A stretch of DNA of 64,000 bases. Origin: JBKEDC01 sp047975205. Its GTDB lineage: Bacteria > Bacteroidota > Bacteroidia > Bacteroidales > Prolixibacteraceae. The stretch is taken from NCBI GenBank assembly GCA_047975205.1, contig JBKEDC010000043.1, forward strand, positions 124,001 to 188,000. The letters are read 5' to 3'. The translations under genes were made by a program, and so were the position numbers. Numbering within the stretch: position 1 is the stretch's first letter; every line of letters starts with the position of its first letter. The notes under the pieces were generated by a model, which saw nothing but the letters and a program-made list of their open reading frames with translations, did not search any database and was not told the origin of the DNA. Positions 26,539 to 35,751 of the stretch are shown one piece after another.

Positions 26539-27096
26539 TTACTTTTTAGGAAAGTTCATGCGGTAATTTGTGCTAACATTCCCCTTTGCAATATTCATAA
26601 GCTTACTTTTAATCATACGTTTGCGCAAGGCTCCCACATGGTCAACAAAAAGCTCTCCTTCCAAATGGTCATATTCGTGCTGAATAACACGAGCTGCATA
26701 GCCTTCAAAAGTTTTAGTTTGCTCCTCAAAATTTTCATCGAAGTAATTTATCTTGATATACTCCGGGCGAGAAACGTTCTCATGAATCCCGGGTATGCTT
26801 AAACAACCTTCTTGCATGCTCCATTCATCTCCATAATATTCTAGTATTTCAGGATTAATAAATGCCCCTTTTAAATCAGGCTCATCTTCATCATCCTCTG
26901 TCATGGGTGTAGTGTCTACCACCAATAAGCGAATAGCTTTCCCAATTTGTGGGGCTGCTAAACCCACGCCCTCTGCGTGATACATTGTTTCAAACATATC
27001 GTCAATGAGTTGTTGGAGCTCCGGATAGTCTCTTCCAATTTCCTCAGCTTCCTTTCGTAATACCGGATCGCCGTATGCTACAATAGGATAAATCAT
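26539..27096 (-). CDS. def: Peptide deformylase
   Basis: Removes the formyl group from the N-terminal Met of new proteins. The three family motifs are present: GVGLAAPQIG, EGCLSIPG (metal Cys) and QHEYDHLEG (metal His and catalytic Glu). 185 residues is normal. The start codon overlaps the ruvX stop by 4 bases, so the two genes are cotranscribed. An acidic insert (PMTEDDEDEPDLKG) lies between motifs 1 and 2, as in other Bacteroidetes enzymes. Confidence 0.95.
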   Translation of the reverse strand: MIYPIVAYGDPVLRKEAEEIGRDYPELQQLIDDMFETMYHAEGVGLAAPQIGKAIRLLVVDTTPMTEDDEDEPDLKGAFINPEILEYYGDEWSMQEGCLSIPGIHENVSRPEYIKINYFDENFEEQTKTFEGYAARVIQHEYDHLEGELFVDHVGALRKRMIKSKLMNIAKGNVSTNYRMNFPKK

Positions 27097-27515
27097 ATAT
27101 TATATTTTTTATTTTCTAAATAAGATTGAAGTATAATAGTGGCACTGACAGCATCAATCGTTTCTTTATTTTGCCTAGCTTTCTTTTTTAGTCCGGCATC
27201 AATCATAGTTTGGAATGCCAATTTAGAAGTAAAGCGTTCATCAACCTGTTCAATCGGCATGTCGGGGAACTTCCTTTGAAAGTTCACTAAAAACGGATTG
27301 ATATACCTAACAGATTCTGAAGGCTGGTTGTTCATTTGTGTTGGATATCCTATAATTACTTTCTCTACATCTTCTTTAGCAAAGTAATCGGCTAAAAACT
27401 TCGTAATCTCAGTTGATGATACCGTAGTAAGTTTATTGGCAATTATCTGGAGAGGGTCTGTTACTGCCAATCCTACTCTTTTTTTTCCATAATCAATTGC
27501 TAATATTCTGCCCAT
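27093..27515 (-). CDS. ruvX: Putative Holliday junction resolvase / pre-16S rRNA nuclease YqgF
   Basis: A 140-residue RNase H-fold protein of the YqgF/RuvX family. Motifs: ILAIDYGKKRVGLAVTD at the start (first catalytic Asp), VIIGYPTQMNNQPSE, DERFTSKLA, and the final KKKARQNKETIDAVSATIIL with the last acidic residue. Relatives process pre-16S rRNA 5' ends. I start at ATG 27515 (MGRILAIDYG); a longer frame to 27551 would run through the promoter. It overlaps def by 4 bases. Confidence 0.92.
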   Translation of the reverse strand: MGRILAIDYGKKRVGLAVTDPLQIIANKLTTVSSTEITKFLADYFAKEDVEKVIIGYPTQMNNQPSESVRYINPFLVNFQRKFPDMPIEQVDERFTSKLAFQTMIDAGLKKKARQNKETIDAVSATIILQSYLENKKYNI

Positions 27516-27540
27516 AAACTTCTGTTTTAGTCTTCGTTCG

Positions 27541-27548
27541 CAAAGATA
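27541..27548 (-). promoter_or_regulatory. -7 box for ruvX-def
   Basis: TATCTTTG on the minus strand, 25 bases before the ruvX ATG. The -33 region coincides with the hairpin of the neighbouring terminator and has no TTG at the right distance. Confidence 0.5.
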
Positions 27549-27562
27549 CATTTAATTCAAAG

Positions 27563-27597
27563 AAAAGAGGTAAGTAGCTCGGCTACTTACCTCTTTT
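27563..27597 (-). terminator. Terminator of the galactose transporter-galK operon
   Basis: A perfect 16-bp stem AAAAGAGGTAAGTAGC/GCTACTTACCTCTTTT with a 3-base loop, 20 bases past the transporter stop on the minus strand. The T run is short and broken. Confidence 0.8.
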
Positions 27598-27617
27598 AAT
27601 ATAGATTTATAGATTTA

Positions 27618-28943
27618 TTAGTCAACAGGAATGTCTTTATTCACATTTTTGCAACCAACAAGAGCATAATATACTAGGAACAATAATAAGGCAACAATCA
27701 CCCAATAGCTGGTCATATATCCGGCAACATCGGCAACCCAATTTTGGAAAAGAGGGAATATACCGCCACCAACTACCATCATCATGAAAATTCCGGAGCC
27801 CATAGCCGTGTATTTTCCGAGTCCTTCAACTGCAAGATTAAATATACCTCCCCACATAATGGAAGTACACAAACCACATAACACAAGTAGCAAGGCACTC
27901 ATAGGCACACTCACCATACCAAAACCGGCACCTTTAAATACCGGCATTAATACTTCTACTGTTCTGGGAATAAAAATAGCTGTTGTTATCAATACTACTC
28001 CAACAATTGAAGCCACGGTCAACATTGTTTTACTTGAAACTTTACCTCCGATAGCACTACCGATAAAGCGACCAATAAGCATGAGAAACCAATAAGTTCC
28101 TGCTACTGAACCAGCAACAGCAGCAGCCGTAGCTGCATCTAACCCGGCGCCTTTTCCTGTAATATCAGATAAGTAAAAGTTTAAAGTTCCGGGAATACCA
28201 ATTTCAATACCTACATACATACCGATAGCAATTGCTCCGAGCACGAAATGGCGAAAATTCCAAGGACTGTGTTCAAATGTATTTGTATCTACCCCTTTAT
28301 TACTTTCAGGTTCATTTATTGGAATAAATGAAAGAGCAATAAATGCAGCTGCAAAAATACCCATTGCAATATATAACACCGGATAAACGGCATGGATAGA
28401 AGTTACACTACTCCCGATAAGGGCACCAACAATCATCGGAGAAAGTGTAGCTGCTAACGAGTTCAAGGCTCCTCCGGTTTGTACTAATTGGTTTCCTTTA
28501 TTTCCACTTCCACCTAAAAGATTAAGCATTGGGTTTACCACTGTATTTAACATACAAACTGATATTCCGGAAACAAATGCACCTAATAAGTATACAAAAA
28601 AGTTGACAGGCAAACCGGCAATCTCACTTCCCAAACCGATTGATCCTGATAAGAATTGGGTTAAAATTCCAAAGAAACCAACAGCGATAGCTATTAGAGC
28701 AGTAGCTTTATATCCTTTATTAGTGAGAATCTTTCCGGCACGAATACCAAAGAATAAATATGCAAGGAAATTCATCATATTACCAAGCATACCTAAAAAG
28801 TTCGAATTGCCAATTAGCGGATCTTTTTTCCAAACTCCGCCAATAGGAGCTGCCAAGTTAGTAACGAAGCCGACCATAGCAAACAAGAAAAACATCGTGA
28901 CAATAGCCACCATATTTCCCTGATTATTTTTGTTCTGAGTCAT
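27618..28943 (-). CDS. Sugar MFS transporter (glucose/galactose type)
   Basis: A 441-residue permease with twelve predicted helices, of the FucP/GluP branch of the major facilitator superfamily. The N-terminal helices (TMFFLFAMVGFVTNLAAPIG) and loop-2 segment FFGIRAGKILTNKGYK fit the family. It is 28 bases downstream of galK on the same strand and near galM, so galactose (or glucose) import by H+ symport is the likely role. The same trio is found together in Bacteroides genomes. Confidence 0.85.
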   Translation of the reverse strand: MTQNKNNQGNMVAIVTMFFLFAMVGFVTNLAAPIGGVWKKDPLIGNSNFLGMLGNMMNFLAYLFFGIRAGKILTNKGYKATALIAIAVGFFGILTQFLSGSIGLGSEIAGLPVNFFVYLLGAFVSGISVCMLNTVVNPMLNLLGGSGNKGNQLVQTGGALNSLAATLSPMIVGALIGSSVTSIHAVYPVLYIAMGIFAAAFIALSFIPINEPESNKGVDTNTFEHSPWNFRHFVLGAIAIGMYVGIEIGIPGTLNFYLSDITGKGAGLDAATAAAVAGSVAGTYWFLMLIGRFIGSAIGGKVSSKTMLTVASIVGVVLITTAIFIPRTVEVLMPVFKGAGFGMVSVPMSALLLVLCGLCTSIMWGGIFNLAVEGLGKYTAMGSGIFMMMVVGGGIFPLFQNWVADVAGYMTSYWVIVALLLFLVYYALVGCKNVNKDIPVD

Positions 28944-28971
28944 TTTTTGATGTGTTTATGTGAGTATTATA

Positions 28972-30261
28972 TTAGAATTCTAATTTAATTGAACCTTCCG
29001 AACGAATAAATAATTTGTGACATTTACCCTCTCCATATACACTTTCGAGCGTAGAAACATATTGATCTAGTAAATCCTGAGGCACAAAAGCTTGAATAGT
29101 ACCGCCAAAACCGCCACCATGAACACGCCAAGCACCTTTTCCCTTAAGTATCATTTCGCTTAAAGCCAAACCTACAGAAACCACCTGTTCATTTGGATGA
29201 ACTACATCATAAATATTTTGATTATACATATATGAACTTCTACCCGAATCAATTACCATATCTAAGAAAGCCGAAAAATCATTGTTTTCCAAAGCTTCAA
29301 CTTGCTCTACTACGCGTTGATTATCACCTTGAAAGTGAAGAGCTCTAAGTAATGGACGGTCGCCCACTTTTTCTCGAATCTGAGGAATATTTTTTACAAT
29401 TTCATCCAAAGTCAGCTCTCGGAGTACTTTTTTACCCAGCACTGCAGCCACCGATTTCATGTCATTTGGCAAAGACGCATATTCTTCTTGAGAAGCAGGA
29501 TCATCATGACCACCACCAACATCTGTAATCACTAAAGCATAACCGGTTGAAACAAAATCAAAATCAACTTCTTTTACAATCGGATTTGCAGGATCTTTAA
29601 AATCGATAGTTATTAATCCTCCCACAGAACAAGCTGTTTGATCCATTAGTCCGCAGGGTTTACCGAAATAATTATTTTCTGACCATTGCCCTACAATAGC
29701 ATTTTCTACTGCCGACATTTTTCCGTCATTAAAAAGATGGCTTACAATAGCACCAATAAGCACCTCAAAAGAAGCCGAAGAACTTAGACCTGAACCTTTA
29801 GGAACTCTTCCTTCAATACAAGCATCGAATCCCCCGGTTTGATAGCCTAATTCTTGCATACGGGCACAAATCCCTTTCACAATAGCTGATGAAGTGTAGA
29901 ATTGCCCTTCATCTATTTTCATTTCATCAAGATTTACTTGAAATTCAGGATAACCAACGGAACTGATACGAATGGTATTGGTTCCGTTAGGGGCTGCCAC
30001 AGCAATATTATCAAGATTAACAGCTCCGGCCAACACTCTTCCGTAATTATGATCGGTATGATTACCTCCTATTTCCGTTCTACCCGGAGAACTAAAAAGA
30101 CAGACATCATCATTTGCATATTTACTATTGAAGATGTTCATTAGTTCTGCATAACGTTCCGCTTGTGTGGCAAGCGTACTGCTATCTGAACCATAGAGTT
30201 TTTGAAATAAGGTATTGTTTCCTCGGTTAATTTTTTCTGTTAAGATGCTTATTTTTGTCAT
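28972..30261 (-). CDS. galK: Galactokinase
   Basis: Phosphorylates galactose at C1 with ATP, the first step of the Leloir pathway. It is a GHMP kinase with PGRTEIGGNHTDHNYGRVL (galactokinase signature, in the GGNHTDHN variant in place of GEHxDY), the ATP motif VPKGSGLSSSASFEV and motif 3 WRVHGGGFGGTIQAFV. At 429 residues it is about 40 longer than E. coli GalK, the extra being an N-terminal extension before the signature. galT and galE are not in the window. The divergent galM gene suggests shared control. Confidence 0.92.
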   Translation of the reverse strand: MTKISILTEKINRGNNTLFQKLYGSDSSTLATQAERYAELMNIFNSKYANDDVCLFSSPGRTEIGGNHTDHNYGRVLAGAVNLDNIAVAAPNGTNTIRISSVGYPEFQVNLDEMKIDEGQFYTSSAIVKGICARMQELGYQTGGFDACIEGRVPKGSGLSSSASFEVLIGAIVSHLFNDGKMSAVENAIVGQWSENNYFGKPCGLMDQTACSVGGLITIDFKDPANPIVKEVDFDFVSTGYALVITDVGGGHDDPASQEEYASLPNDMKSVAAVLGKKVLRELTLDEIVKNIPQIREKVGDRPLLRALHFQGDNQRVVEQVEALENNDFSAFLDMVIDSGRSSYMYNQNIYDVVHPNEQVVSVGLALSEMILKGKGAWRVHGGGFGGTIQAFVPQDLLDQYVSTLESVYGEGKCHKLFIRSEGSIKLEF

Positions 30262-30359
30262 TTGTTAAATTTAAAATGTTCAATCACGATTTCGGCACTA
30301 AAAATATAAAAAATACAGAGATGAGCAATAGATATGAAGCCATGAAAAATTAATATTAC

Positions 30360-30377
30360 TATATTTGTTAACAAATA
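30360..30377 (+). promoter_or_regulatory. galM -7 box overlapped by a 16-bp palindrome (candidate gal operator)
   Basis: TATATTTG at 30360-30367 is the -7 box of galM. A perfect palindrome TATTTGTTAACAAATA at 30362-30377 covers its end and the start site. It lies in the 131-bp divergent region between galK and galM, so one regulator could act on both. Confidence 0.5.
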
Positions 30378-30392
30378 AATTAACATTCAACT

Positions 30393-31436
30393 ATGAAAAT
30401 TTTAAAGAATACATTCGGAACAACAAAAGGCGGACAAAAAGTATCATTATATACTTTACAAAATGGAGGAGTTATCGTAAAAATTATGAACTATGGTTGC
30501 ACTATCACTTCAATAGAAACTCCCGATCAATCCGGCAAGCTGGAAAACATCGTTTGTGGGTTTAACCAATTTGAAGATTACATTAGCGACAAGTATCTGA
30601 ACAACTATCCATACTTCGGTTGCATTTTAGGAAGATGTGCCAATCGTATTGCGAAAGGGAAATATACTATTGACGGTGTTGAATATAGTGGTGTAGTTAA
30701 CAATGGAGCCAATCATTTACACGGAGGAGCTGAGGGGTTTGATAAAAAAGTTTTTAGCGCCGAACCCATAGAAGAAAATGATACTATCGGCTTAAAGCTC
30801 CAATATACATCGAAAGACGGTGAAGAAGGTTATCCGGGGGAGCTATCGCTCACATGTATTTATAAACTAGACGCTAAAGGGAAGCTACATATTAAATATG
30901 AAGCAGAAACGACTAAGAAGACAATATTAAATATCTCGAACCACTCCTATTTCAACCTAACCGCCGGAGCTGAAAATATTTTAAATCACGATTTAGAACT
31001 CACAGCAAAAAAATACACTGAATCAACAGCAATGATTCCTACAGGGAAAATCGTTTCTGTTGAAGGAACTGCATTTGATTTCACAACTAAAAAAGCACTG
31101 GGAAAAGACATAAACAGTCTGCCTGATGGTTATGACTTAAACATGGTGCTTGATAACGACAAGGGAGAATTAGTATATGCAGGCTGTCTTTCTGAACAAA
31201 AAACAAAACGCACGATCAAAGTATATACTACCCAGCCGGGCATGCAGCTATATACCGGATTCTGGATTCCGGAATTGGAAATAGACGGGATAAAAAGATT
31301 TGGTAAGTTTTCGGGAGTTGCGCTAGAAACTCAACATTATCCGGATGCTGTAAATCAAAGCAACTTCCCCGCTGTAGTACTAAATCCGGGCGATAAATTT
31401 GAAGAAAGTACTATTTATGAGTTTGGAATATTGTAA
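30393..31436 (+). CDS. galM: Aldose 1-epimerase (mutarotase)
   Basis: Interconverts alpha and beta galactose (or glucose) before phosphorylation. A 347-residue beta-sandwich enzyme with no signal peptide, so cytosolic. Motifs: NYGCTITSIETPD, YPYFGCILGRCANRIAKG, NNGANHLHGG (catalytic His), ISNHSYFNLTAG (second His), GVALETQHYPDAVN (catalytic Glu). It is divergent from galK-transporter and completes the galactose entry module. Confidence 0.93.
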   Translation: MKILKNTFGTTKGGQKVSLYTLQNGGVIVKIMNYGCTITSIETPDQSGKLENIVCGFNQFEDYISDKYLNNYPYFGCILGRCANRIAKGKYTIDGVEYSGVVNNGANHLHGGAEGFDKKVFSAEPIEENDTIGLKLQYTSKDGEEGYPGELSLTCIYKLDAKGKLHIKYEAETTKKTILNISNHSYFNLTAGAENILNHDLELTAKKYTESTAMIPTGKIVSVEGTAFDFTTKKALGKDINSLPDGYDLNMVLDNDKGELVYAGCLSEQKTKRTIKVYTTQPGMQLYTGFWIPELEIDGIKRFGKFSGVALETQHYPDAVNQSNFPAVVLNPGDKFEESTIYEFGIL

Positions 31437-31460
31437 TAACAATTTATAATTAAAACTAGG

Positions 31461-31497
31461 AAATAGAGTATTCATTCAAGAATGCTCTATTTTTTAT
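31461..31497 (+). terminator. Terminator of galM
   Basis: Arms AAATAGAGTATTC/GAATGCTCTATTT (13 bp, one G-U pair), loop ATTCAA, then a T-rich tract, 24 bases past the stop. Confidence 0.85.
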
Positions 31498-31585
31498 TTA
31501 TGCACTAAAGATAAAAATCAGAGTATCAGTAAATACAAACAACTATATTACAGAATAATATAAAGATACATTACAAATCTCAAGT

Positions 31586-31624
31586 AAAAAAAGAGGATGC
31601 TTCATCAGACCATGAAACATCCTC
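31586..31624 (-). terminator. Minus-strand terminator, probably of grpE-dnaJ
   Basis: On the minus strand, arms GAGGATG and CATCCTC plus an inner TTCAT/ATGAA pairing form a stem followed by seven T. It lies about 270 bases after the dnaJ stop, so the mRNA would carry a long 3' untranslated region. Confidence 0.6.
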
Positions 31625-31891
31625 ACAAACACTAATCACTATGAAAAAAATCTACTATTGCTTTTGCATTAGCAAATATAAGGTAATAATTAATTAACAC
31701 AAAGGAAATATTGACAATTATTTTAATGCTATTTTCTGTCCGAAAAAGCTTATGTAAAATTCATTTAACTATTACATTTACATAATTCTCAAATTATCAT
31801 TACTTATCCGACAGATAACTACTTTTCTACTTTTTTTTCATTGCAAATTAATACAAATCAGTAGCTATTCCTAAAATAAACACATTCAATA
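31625..31891. other. AT-rich gap between the hairpin and dnaJ
   Basis: About 270 bases. On the plus strand an 18-codon ORF (31641-31697, starting MKKIYYCFCISK) follows the hairpin directly; it is too short to call. Otherwise nothing was recognised apart from AT-rich sequence; it may be the 3' untranslated region of dnaJ. Confidence 0.35.
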
Positions 31892-33046
31892 CTATTCAAA
31901 TATATCTTTTACTTTGTCGAAGAAACTTTTATCGTTAGCTGCTTTCTTTGAATTAAAGGTTTCCGATTTCTGCAACTTCTCCAGTATCTTTTTATCCTCA
32001 GCATTTATTTTATTGGGTACCCATGCATGAATGCGAACGAGTAAGTCGCCCTTACCATACCCGTTAATATCAGGCACGCCCTTACTGCGCAGGCGCAAAA
32101 CTTTTTCAGGTTGAGTTCCTGCTTCTATATTTAATTTAGCTTTACCGTCAACGGTTGGCACTTCAATAGAAGTTCCTAAGGCAAAATCAGGAAAAGACAA
32201 AAATACATTATGTATCAAGTTGTTTCCTTCTCGAACTAACTCGGGATGCGACTCTTCCTTGATAATAACGTGAAGATCACCATTAATACCATTTCTTCGT
32301 CCGGCATTTCCTTTTCCCGATACATTTAGCTGCATACCTTCCGCAATACCGGCAGGTATTTTAAACGACACAACTTCTTCGCCACGAACGATACCTTCGC
32401 CGTGACATTTAGAGCATTTATTTTTAATTACTTTACCCTCTCCCCCACAAGTATTACAAGGCTGAGAAGTTTGCATCTGTCCGAGCATAGTGTTTACCAC
32501 ACGTGTAACCTGACCTGAACCATTACAAGCAGTACATATGGTATTGTCGGTTCCTCCCTCTCCATGACAAGAATTACAAGCCACATCTTTTTTCAGCTTG
32601 AGTTTCTTTTCAACACCTTCCGCTACTTCTTTAAGCGAAAGTTTCACTTTAATGCGTAAATCGGAACCTCGGTTTACGCGTTGTCTGCGTCCTCCACCGC
32701 CGAATCCGCCACTAAATCCACTAAATCCGCCGCCTCTGCCTCCGAATATATCGCCGAACATAGAGAATATGTCATCCATTGACATATCATGACCTCCGAA
32801 TCCGCCACCGGCAGCGCCGTTCATACCTGCATGACCAAATTGATCATATCGTTGACGTTTTTCTTGGCTGCTTAATACTTCATAAGCCTCGGCTGCTTCC
32901 TTAAATTTTTCTTCGGCCTCCGCATTATCCGGATTTTTATCCGGATGGTATTTAATAGCCATCTTACGATAGGCTTTCTTTATCTCGTCGGGAGTAGCAG
33001 TTTTACTAACACCCAGTACCTCGTAATAATCTCTTTTTGTTGACAT
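31892..33046 (-). CDS. dnaJ: Chaperone protein DnaJ
   Basis: Hsp40 cochaperone that stimulates the ATPase of DnaK. 384 residues in the type I layout: J domain (1-70, with HPD in IKYHPDKNPD), Gly/Phe-rich linker (about 75-125), zinc domain with four CxxCxGxG repeats (CNSCHGEG, CTACNGSG, CNTCGGEG, CSKCHGEG) and the substrate-binding C-terminal domain. It is 18 bases downstream of grpE, forming a heat-shock operon; dnaK is elsewhere. Confidence 0.97.
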   Translation of the reverse strand: MSTKRDYYEVLGVSKTATPDEIKKAYRKMAIKYHPDKNPDNAEAEEKFKEAAEAYEVLSSQEKRQRYDQFGHAGMNGAAGGGFGGHDMSMDDIFSMFGDIFGGRGGGFSGFSGGFGGGGRRQRVNRGSDLRIKVKLSLKEVAEGVEKKLKLKKDVACNSCHGEGGTDNTICTACNGSGQVTRVVNTMLGQMQTSQPCNTCGGEGKVIKNKCSKCHGEGIVRGEEVVSFKIPAGIAEGMQLNVSGKGNAGRRNGINGDLHVIIKEESHPELVREGNNLIHNVFLSFPDFALGTSIEVPTVDGKAKLNIEAGTQPEKVLRLRSKGVPDINGYGKGDLLVRIHAWVPNKINAEDKKILEKLQKSETFNSKKAANDKSFFDKVKDIFE

Positions 33047-33064
33047 GTTATTTGTCCTTTAGTC

Positions 33065-33652
33065 TTATTCTCCAACCACAACTTTGGCAAATCGCACAAC
33101 CTTATCATGCAGTAAATATCCTTTGGTAATGACATCTACCACCTTACCTTTCAGCTCTTCTGTCGGTGCCGGAATTTTAGTTAATGCTTCATGCAAATCT
33201 GTATCAAAATCTTTTTCAAGAGCATCAATTTCACTAATCCCATTTTGTTTTAGAAAATCTTGGAATTTACCATATATCAAAGATATTCCTTGCTTTAGCG
33301 GGTCGTCTTCATCTACATTATTGAAAGCCATCATTGCTCGGTCTAAGTCATCAATAACGGGAATGATGTTTTTAAGTACTTGTTCGCCGCCTGTTTTAAT
33401 CAAATCTGCTTTCTCTTTTATTGTGCGACGACGGAAGTTATCGAACTCAGCTTGCAGACGGATGTGTTTATCTTTCAATGATACTAACTCTTTTTCAGAC
33501 TCAGGAACCTCATCTTCTTTCGTTTCTAAATCTTCATTCGCATCATTTCCCGGTGCTTCCGAAGCTTCAACAACAGTTTCTTGTTCTTCTTGCTCTATTG
33601 TTTCTTGCTCTTCTTGAACGACTTTCTCTTCGTTAATTTCTTTTTCTGACAT
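33065..33652 (-). CDS. grpE: Nucleotide exchange factor GrpE
   Basis: Releases ADP from DnaK. 195 residues with a very acidic, Glu/Gln-rich N-terminal tail (about 1-50), a long coiled-coil helix (LKDKHIRLQAEFDNFRRRT, typical family motif) and the C-terminal beta domain ending KVVRFAKVVVGE. It is the first gene of the grpE-dnaJ operon. A weak TACGTTTT -7-like site lies about 45 bases upstream at 33699-33706. Confidence 0.95.
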   Translation of the reverse strand: MSEKEINEEKVVQEEQETIEQEEQETVVEASEAPGNDANEDLETKEDEVPESEKELVSLKDKHIRLQAEFDNFRRRTIKEKADLIKTGGEQVLKNIIPVIDDLDRAMMAFNNVDEDDPLKQGISLIYGKFQDFLKQNGISEIDALEKDFDTDLHEALTKIPAPTEELKGKVVDVITKGYLLHDKVVRFAKVVVGE

Positions 33653-33800
33653 ATCTTCAGTTTTTCCTTTTCTACAGTTAATTTATGGCTGTTGTGCAAA
33701 AACGTATCCTTTCCTTAAAAACGACAAGTTGACACACCTAAATACTGTCAATTTGCATGATTTTTATTTATAGCATGACATTCTTTCCTTTGAGATGCGA

Positions 33801-35108
33801 CTAATCAATGCGAGTTATTGATGCTCCGATAGCATTTAAGCGCGCATCAATTTGCTCATATCCGCGGTCGATTTGTTCAATATTCGAAATCACACTATTT
33901 CCTTGCGCTGAAAGAGCTGCGATAAGAAGTGCAACACCTGCACGAATATCCGGAGAAGACATGGTTGTTCCTTTGAGTTTAATCTTTTTATTCAGCCCGA
34001 TAACTGTTGCCCGGTGAGGGTCGCAAAGAATAATTTGAGCCCCCATATCAATAAGCTTATCAACGAAAAACAAACGACTCTCAAACATTTTCTGATGAAT
34101 AAGCACACTTCCTTTTGCCTGCGTAGCCACTACCAAGAAGATACTCAATAAGTCAGGGGTTAAACCCGGCCAAGGAGCATCAGATATTGTCATGATTGAT
34201 CCATCGATAAACGATTCAATTTCAAATTCTTTCTGTTCGGGAATATGAATATCATCACCATTAATTTCAAGTTTAATTCCCAAACGGCGGAATGCTCCGG
34301 GTATAATTCCTAAATGTTCTACGCCCACATTGGGAATAGTAATATCAGATCCGGTCATTGCTGCCAAACCGATAAAGCTGCCTACTTCAATCATATCGGG
34401 GAGTATGCGATGTTCGCAGCCTTTAAGTTCTTTCACTCCTTCAACAATCAATAGGTTTGAACCGATACCGGTAATCTTTGCTCCCATAGCATTAAGCATG
34501 CGAGAAAGTTGTTGCAAATAAGGTTCGCATGCGGCATTATAGATCGTAGTTTTACCTTTAGATAAAACGGCAGCCATCAAGATATTTGCTGTACCGGTAA
34601 CCGAAGCCTCATCGAGAAGCATATAGGTTCCGGTTAGTTTTTTGGCTTTAACAAAGAAGAAATGCTTTTCGGCATCATATTCGAACTTAGCTCCCAGTTT
34701 TTCTAAACCTATAAAGTGTGTATCTAATCGACGTCGACCAATTTTATCACCTCCGGGTTGTGGAATACATGCTTGTCCGAATCTGGCTAACAAAGGTCCT
34801 ACAATCATAATAGAGCCGCGCAAAGCTGATGCATGTTGTGCAAAACGTTTGGTTTTAAGAAAATCAATATTTACCTCATCTGCCTGAAAAGTAAATGTGC
34901 CATGCGCCAAACGGTTTGTTTTAACACCTAATTCACTAAGCAATTCAATGAGTTTTAAGACATCGCGAATTTCGGGTATATTGGTTATCGTTACCTTTTC
35001 CGGTACCATTAACGTGGCACATATAACTTGTAATGCCTCATTTTTTGCCCCTTGAACCTCAAGTTTGCCGCTAAGTTTGCGACTGCCTTCAATATGAAAA
35101 GTAGCCAT
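33801..35108 (-). CDS. murA: UDP-N-acetylglucosamine 1-carboxyvinyltransferase with Asp at the fosfomycin site
   Basis: First committed step of peptidoglycan synthesis: transfers enolpyruvate from PEP to UDP-GlcNAc. 435 residues with the EPSP-synthase double-domain fold; GAKNEALQV carries the catalytic Lys, and SPDIRAGVALL the conserved D-x-R. The active-site loop reads PQPGGDKIGRRRLDTHF. Residue 121 (codon 34748-34746, GAT) is Asp where E. coli MurA has Cys115. Such enzymes stay active but are not alkylated by fosfomycin. It follows DUF4290 after 13 bases, so the two form an operon. Confidence 0.96.
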   Translation of the reverse strand: MATFHIEGSRKLSGKLEVQGAKNEALQVICATLMVPEKVTITNIPEIRDVLKLIELLSELGVKTNRLAHGTFTFQADEVNIDFLKTKRFAQHASALRGSIMIVGPLLARFGQACIPQPGGDKIGRRRLDTHFIGLEKLGAKFEYDAEKHFFFVKAKKLTGTYMLLDEASVTGTANILMAAVLSKGKTTIYNAACEPYLQQLSRMLNAMGAKITGIGSNLLIVEGVKELKGCEHRILPDMIEVGSFIGLAAMTGSDITIPNVGVEHLGIIPGAFRRLGIKLEINGDDIHIPEQKEFEIESFIDGSIMTISDAPWPGLTPDLLSIFLVVATQAKGSVLIHQKMFESRLFFVDKLIDMGAQIILCDPHRATVIGLNKKIKLKGTTMSSPDIRAGVALLIAALSAQGNSVISNIEQIDRGYEQIDARLNAIGASITRID

Positions 35109-35121
35109 ACTGTTTTATCGT

Positions 35122-35751
35122 TTAGTTACTATACTTGCGTTTGTAGCGTTGATTCTGATTGTTGTTGCGCGTATTATTTCTCTGAACTTTCCTGCGCTTA
35201 GTGTTTATAATGTCGCGAGTTTCAGCCAACTCAATATCGTTTCGTTGAATCTTACCGTTTGATAGTATACTCAAATCCTCATAAATTTTTTCATCATCAA
35301 CGGCATCTTTATTCCAAGTAAGATAGCACTTTTTCATGTGATTCGCCAACATCTTAATCAGGTCTTCTTTTTCTTCTCCTGATTTATAATCAGATGCTGC
35401 TTCAACTAATTGTTCAAGCACTACACCGTAGTGGCGAAATTTCAAACGATGCGTGCTGTAAGGCACTTTGGCAGGAGCCTCTACTAAAGCTTCTCGTTCT
35501 GGTGCCGGATAAGGAGAATCTATGTCTAATTGATAGTTGGACATGATTGCTAAGTGATCCCACAATTTGTGCTTAAAATCATTGATATCACGAAGATATG
35601 GATACATATTACCCATAATATTTATAATCGTTTGAGCAGCCTTGTTGCGTTCGTTTCTATCCTCAATGGTAAGCATATGGTTCACCATGTTTTGGATGTT
35701 TCGCCCGTATTCCGGCATAATCATCTTCTTTCGATTCGAATTGTAATCCAT
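35122..35751 (-). CDS. DUF4290 family protein
   Basis: A 209-residue cytosolic protein typical of Bacteroidetes, usually found before murA. The N-terminus has MIMPEYGRNIQNMVNHML, a well kept family segment. The middle part is helical, and the C-terminal 40 residues are rich in Arg and Asn (RRKVQRNNTRNNNQNQRYKR), which suggests disorder or nucleic-acid contact. The function is unknown. It is the first gene of the murA operon. Confidence 0.88.
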   Translation of the reverse strand: MDYNSNRKKMIMPEYGRNIQNMVNHMLTIEDRNERNKAAQTIINIMGNMYPYLRDINDFKHKLWDHLAIMSNYQLDIDSPYPAPEREALVEAPAKVPYSTHRLKFRHYGVVLEQLVEAASDYKSGEEKEDLIKMLANHMKKCYLTWNKDAVDDEKIYEDLSILSNGKIQRNDIELAETRDIINTKRRKVQRNNTRNNNQNQRYKRKYSN

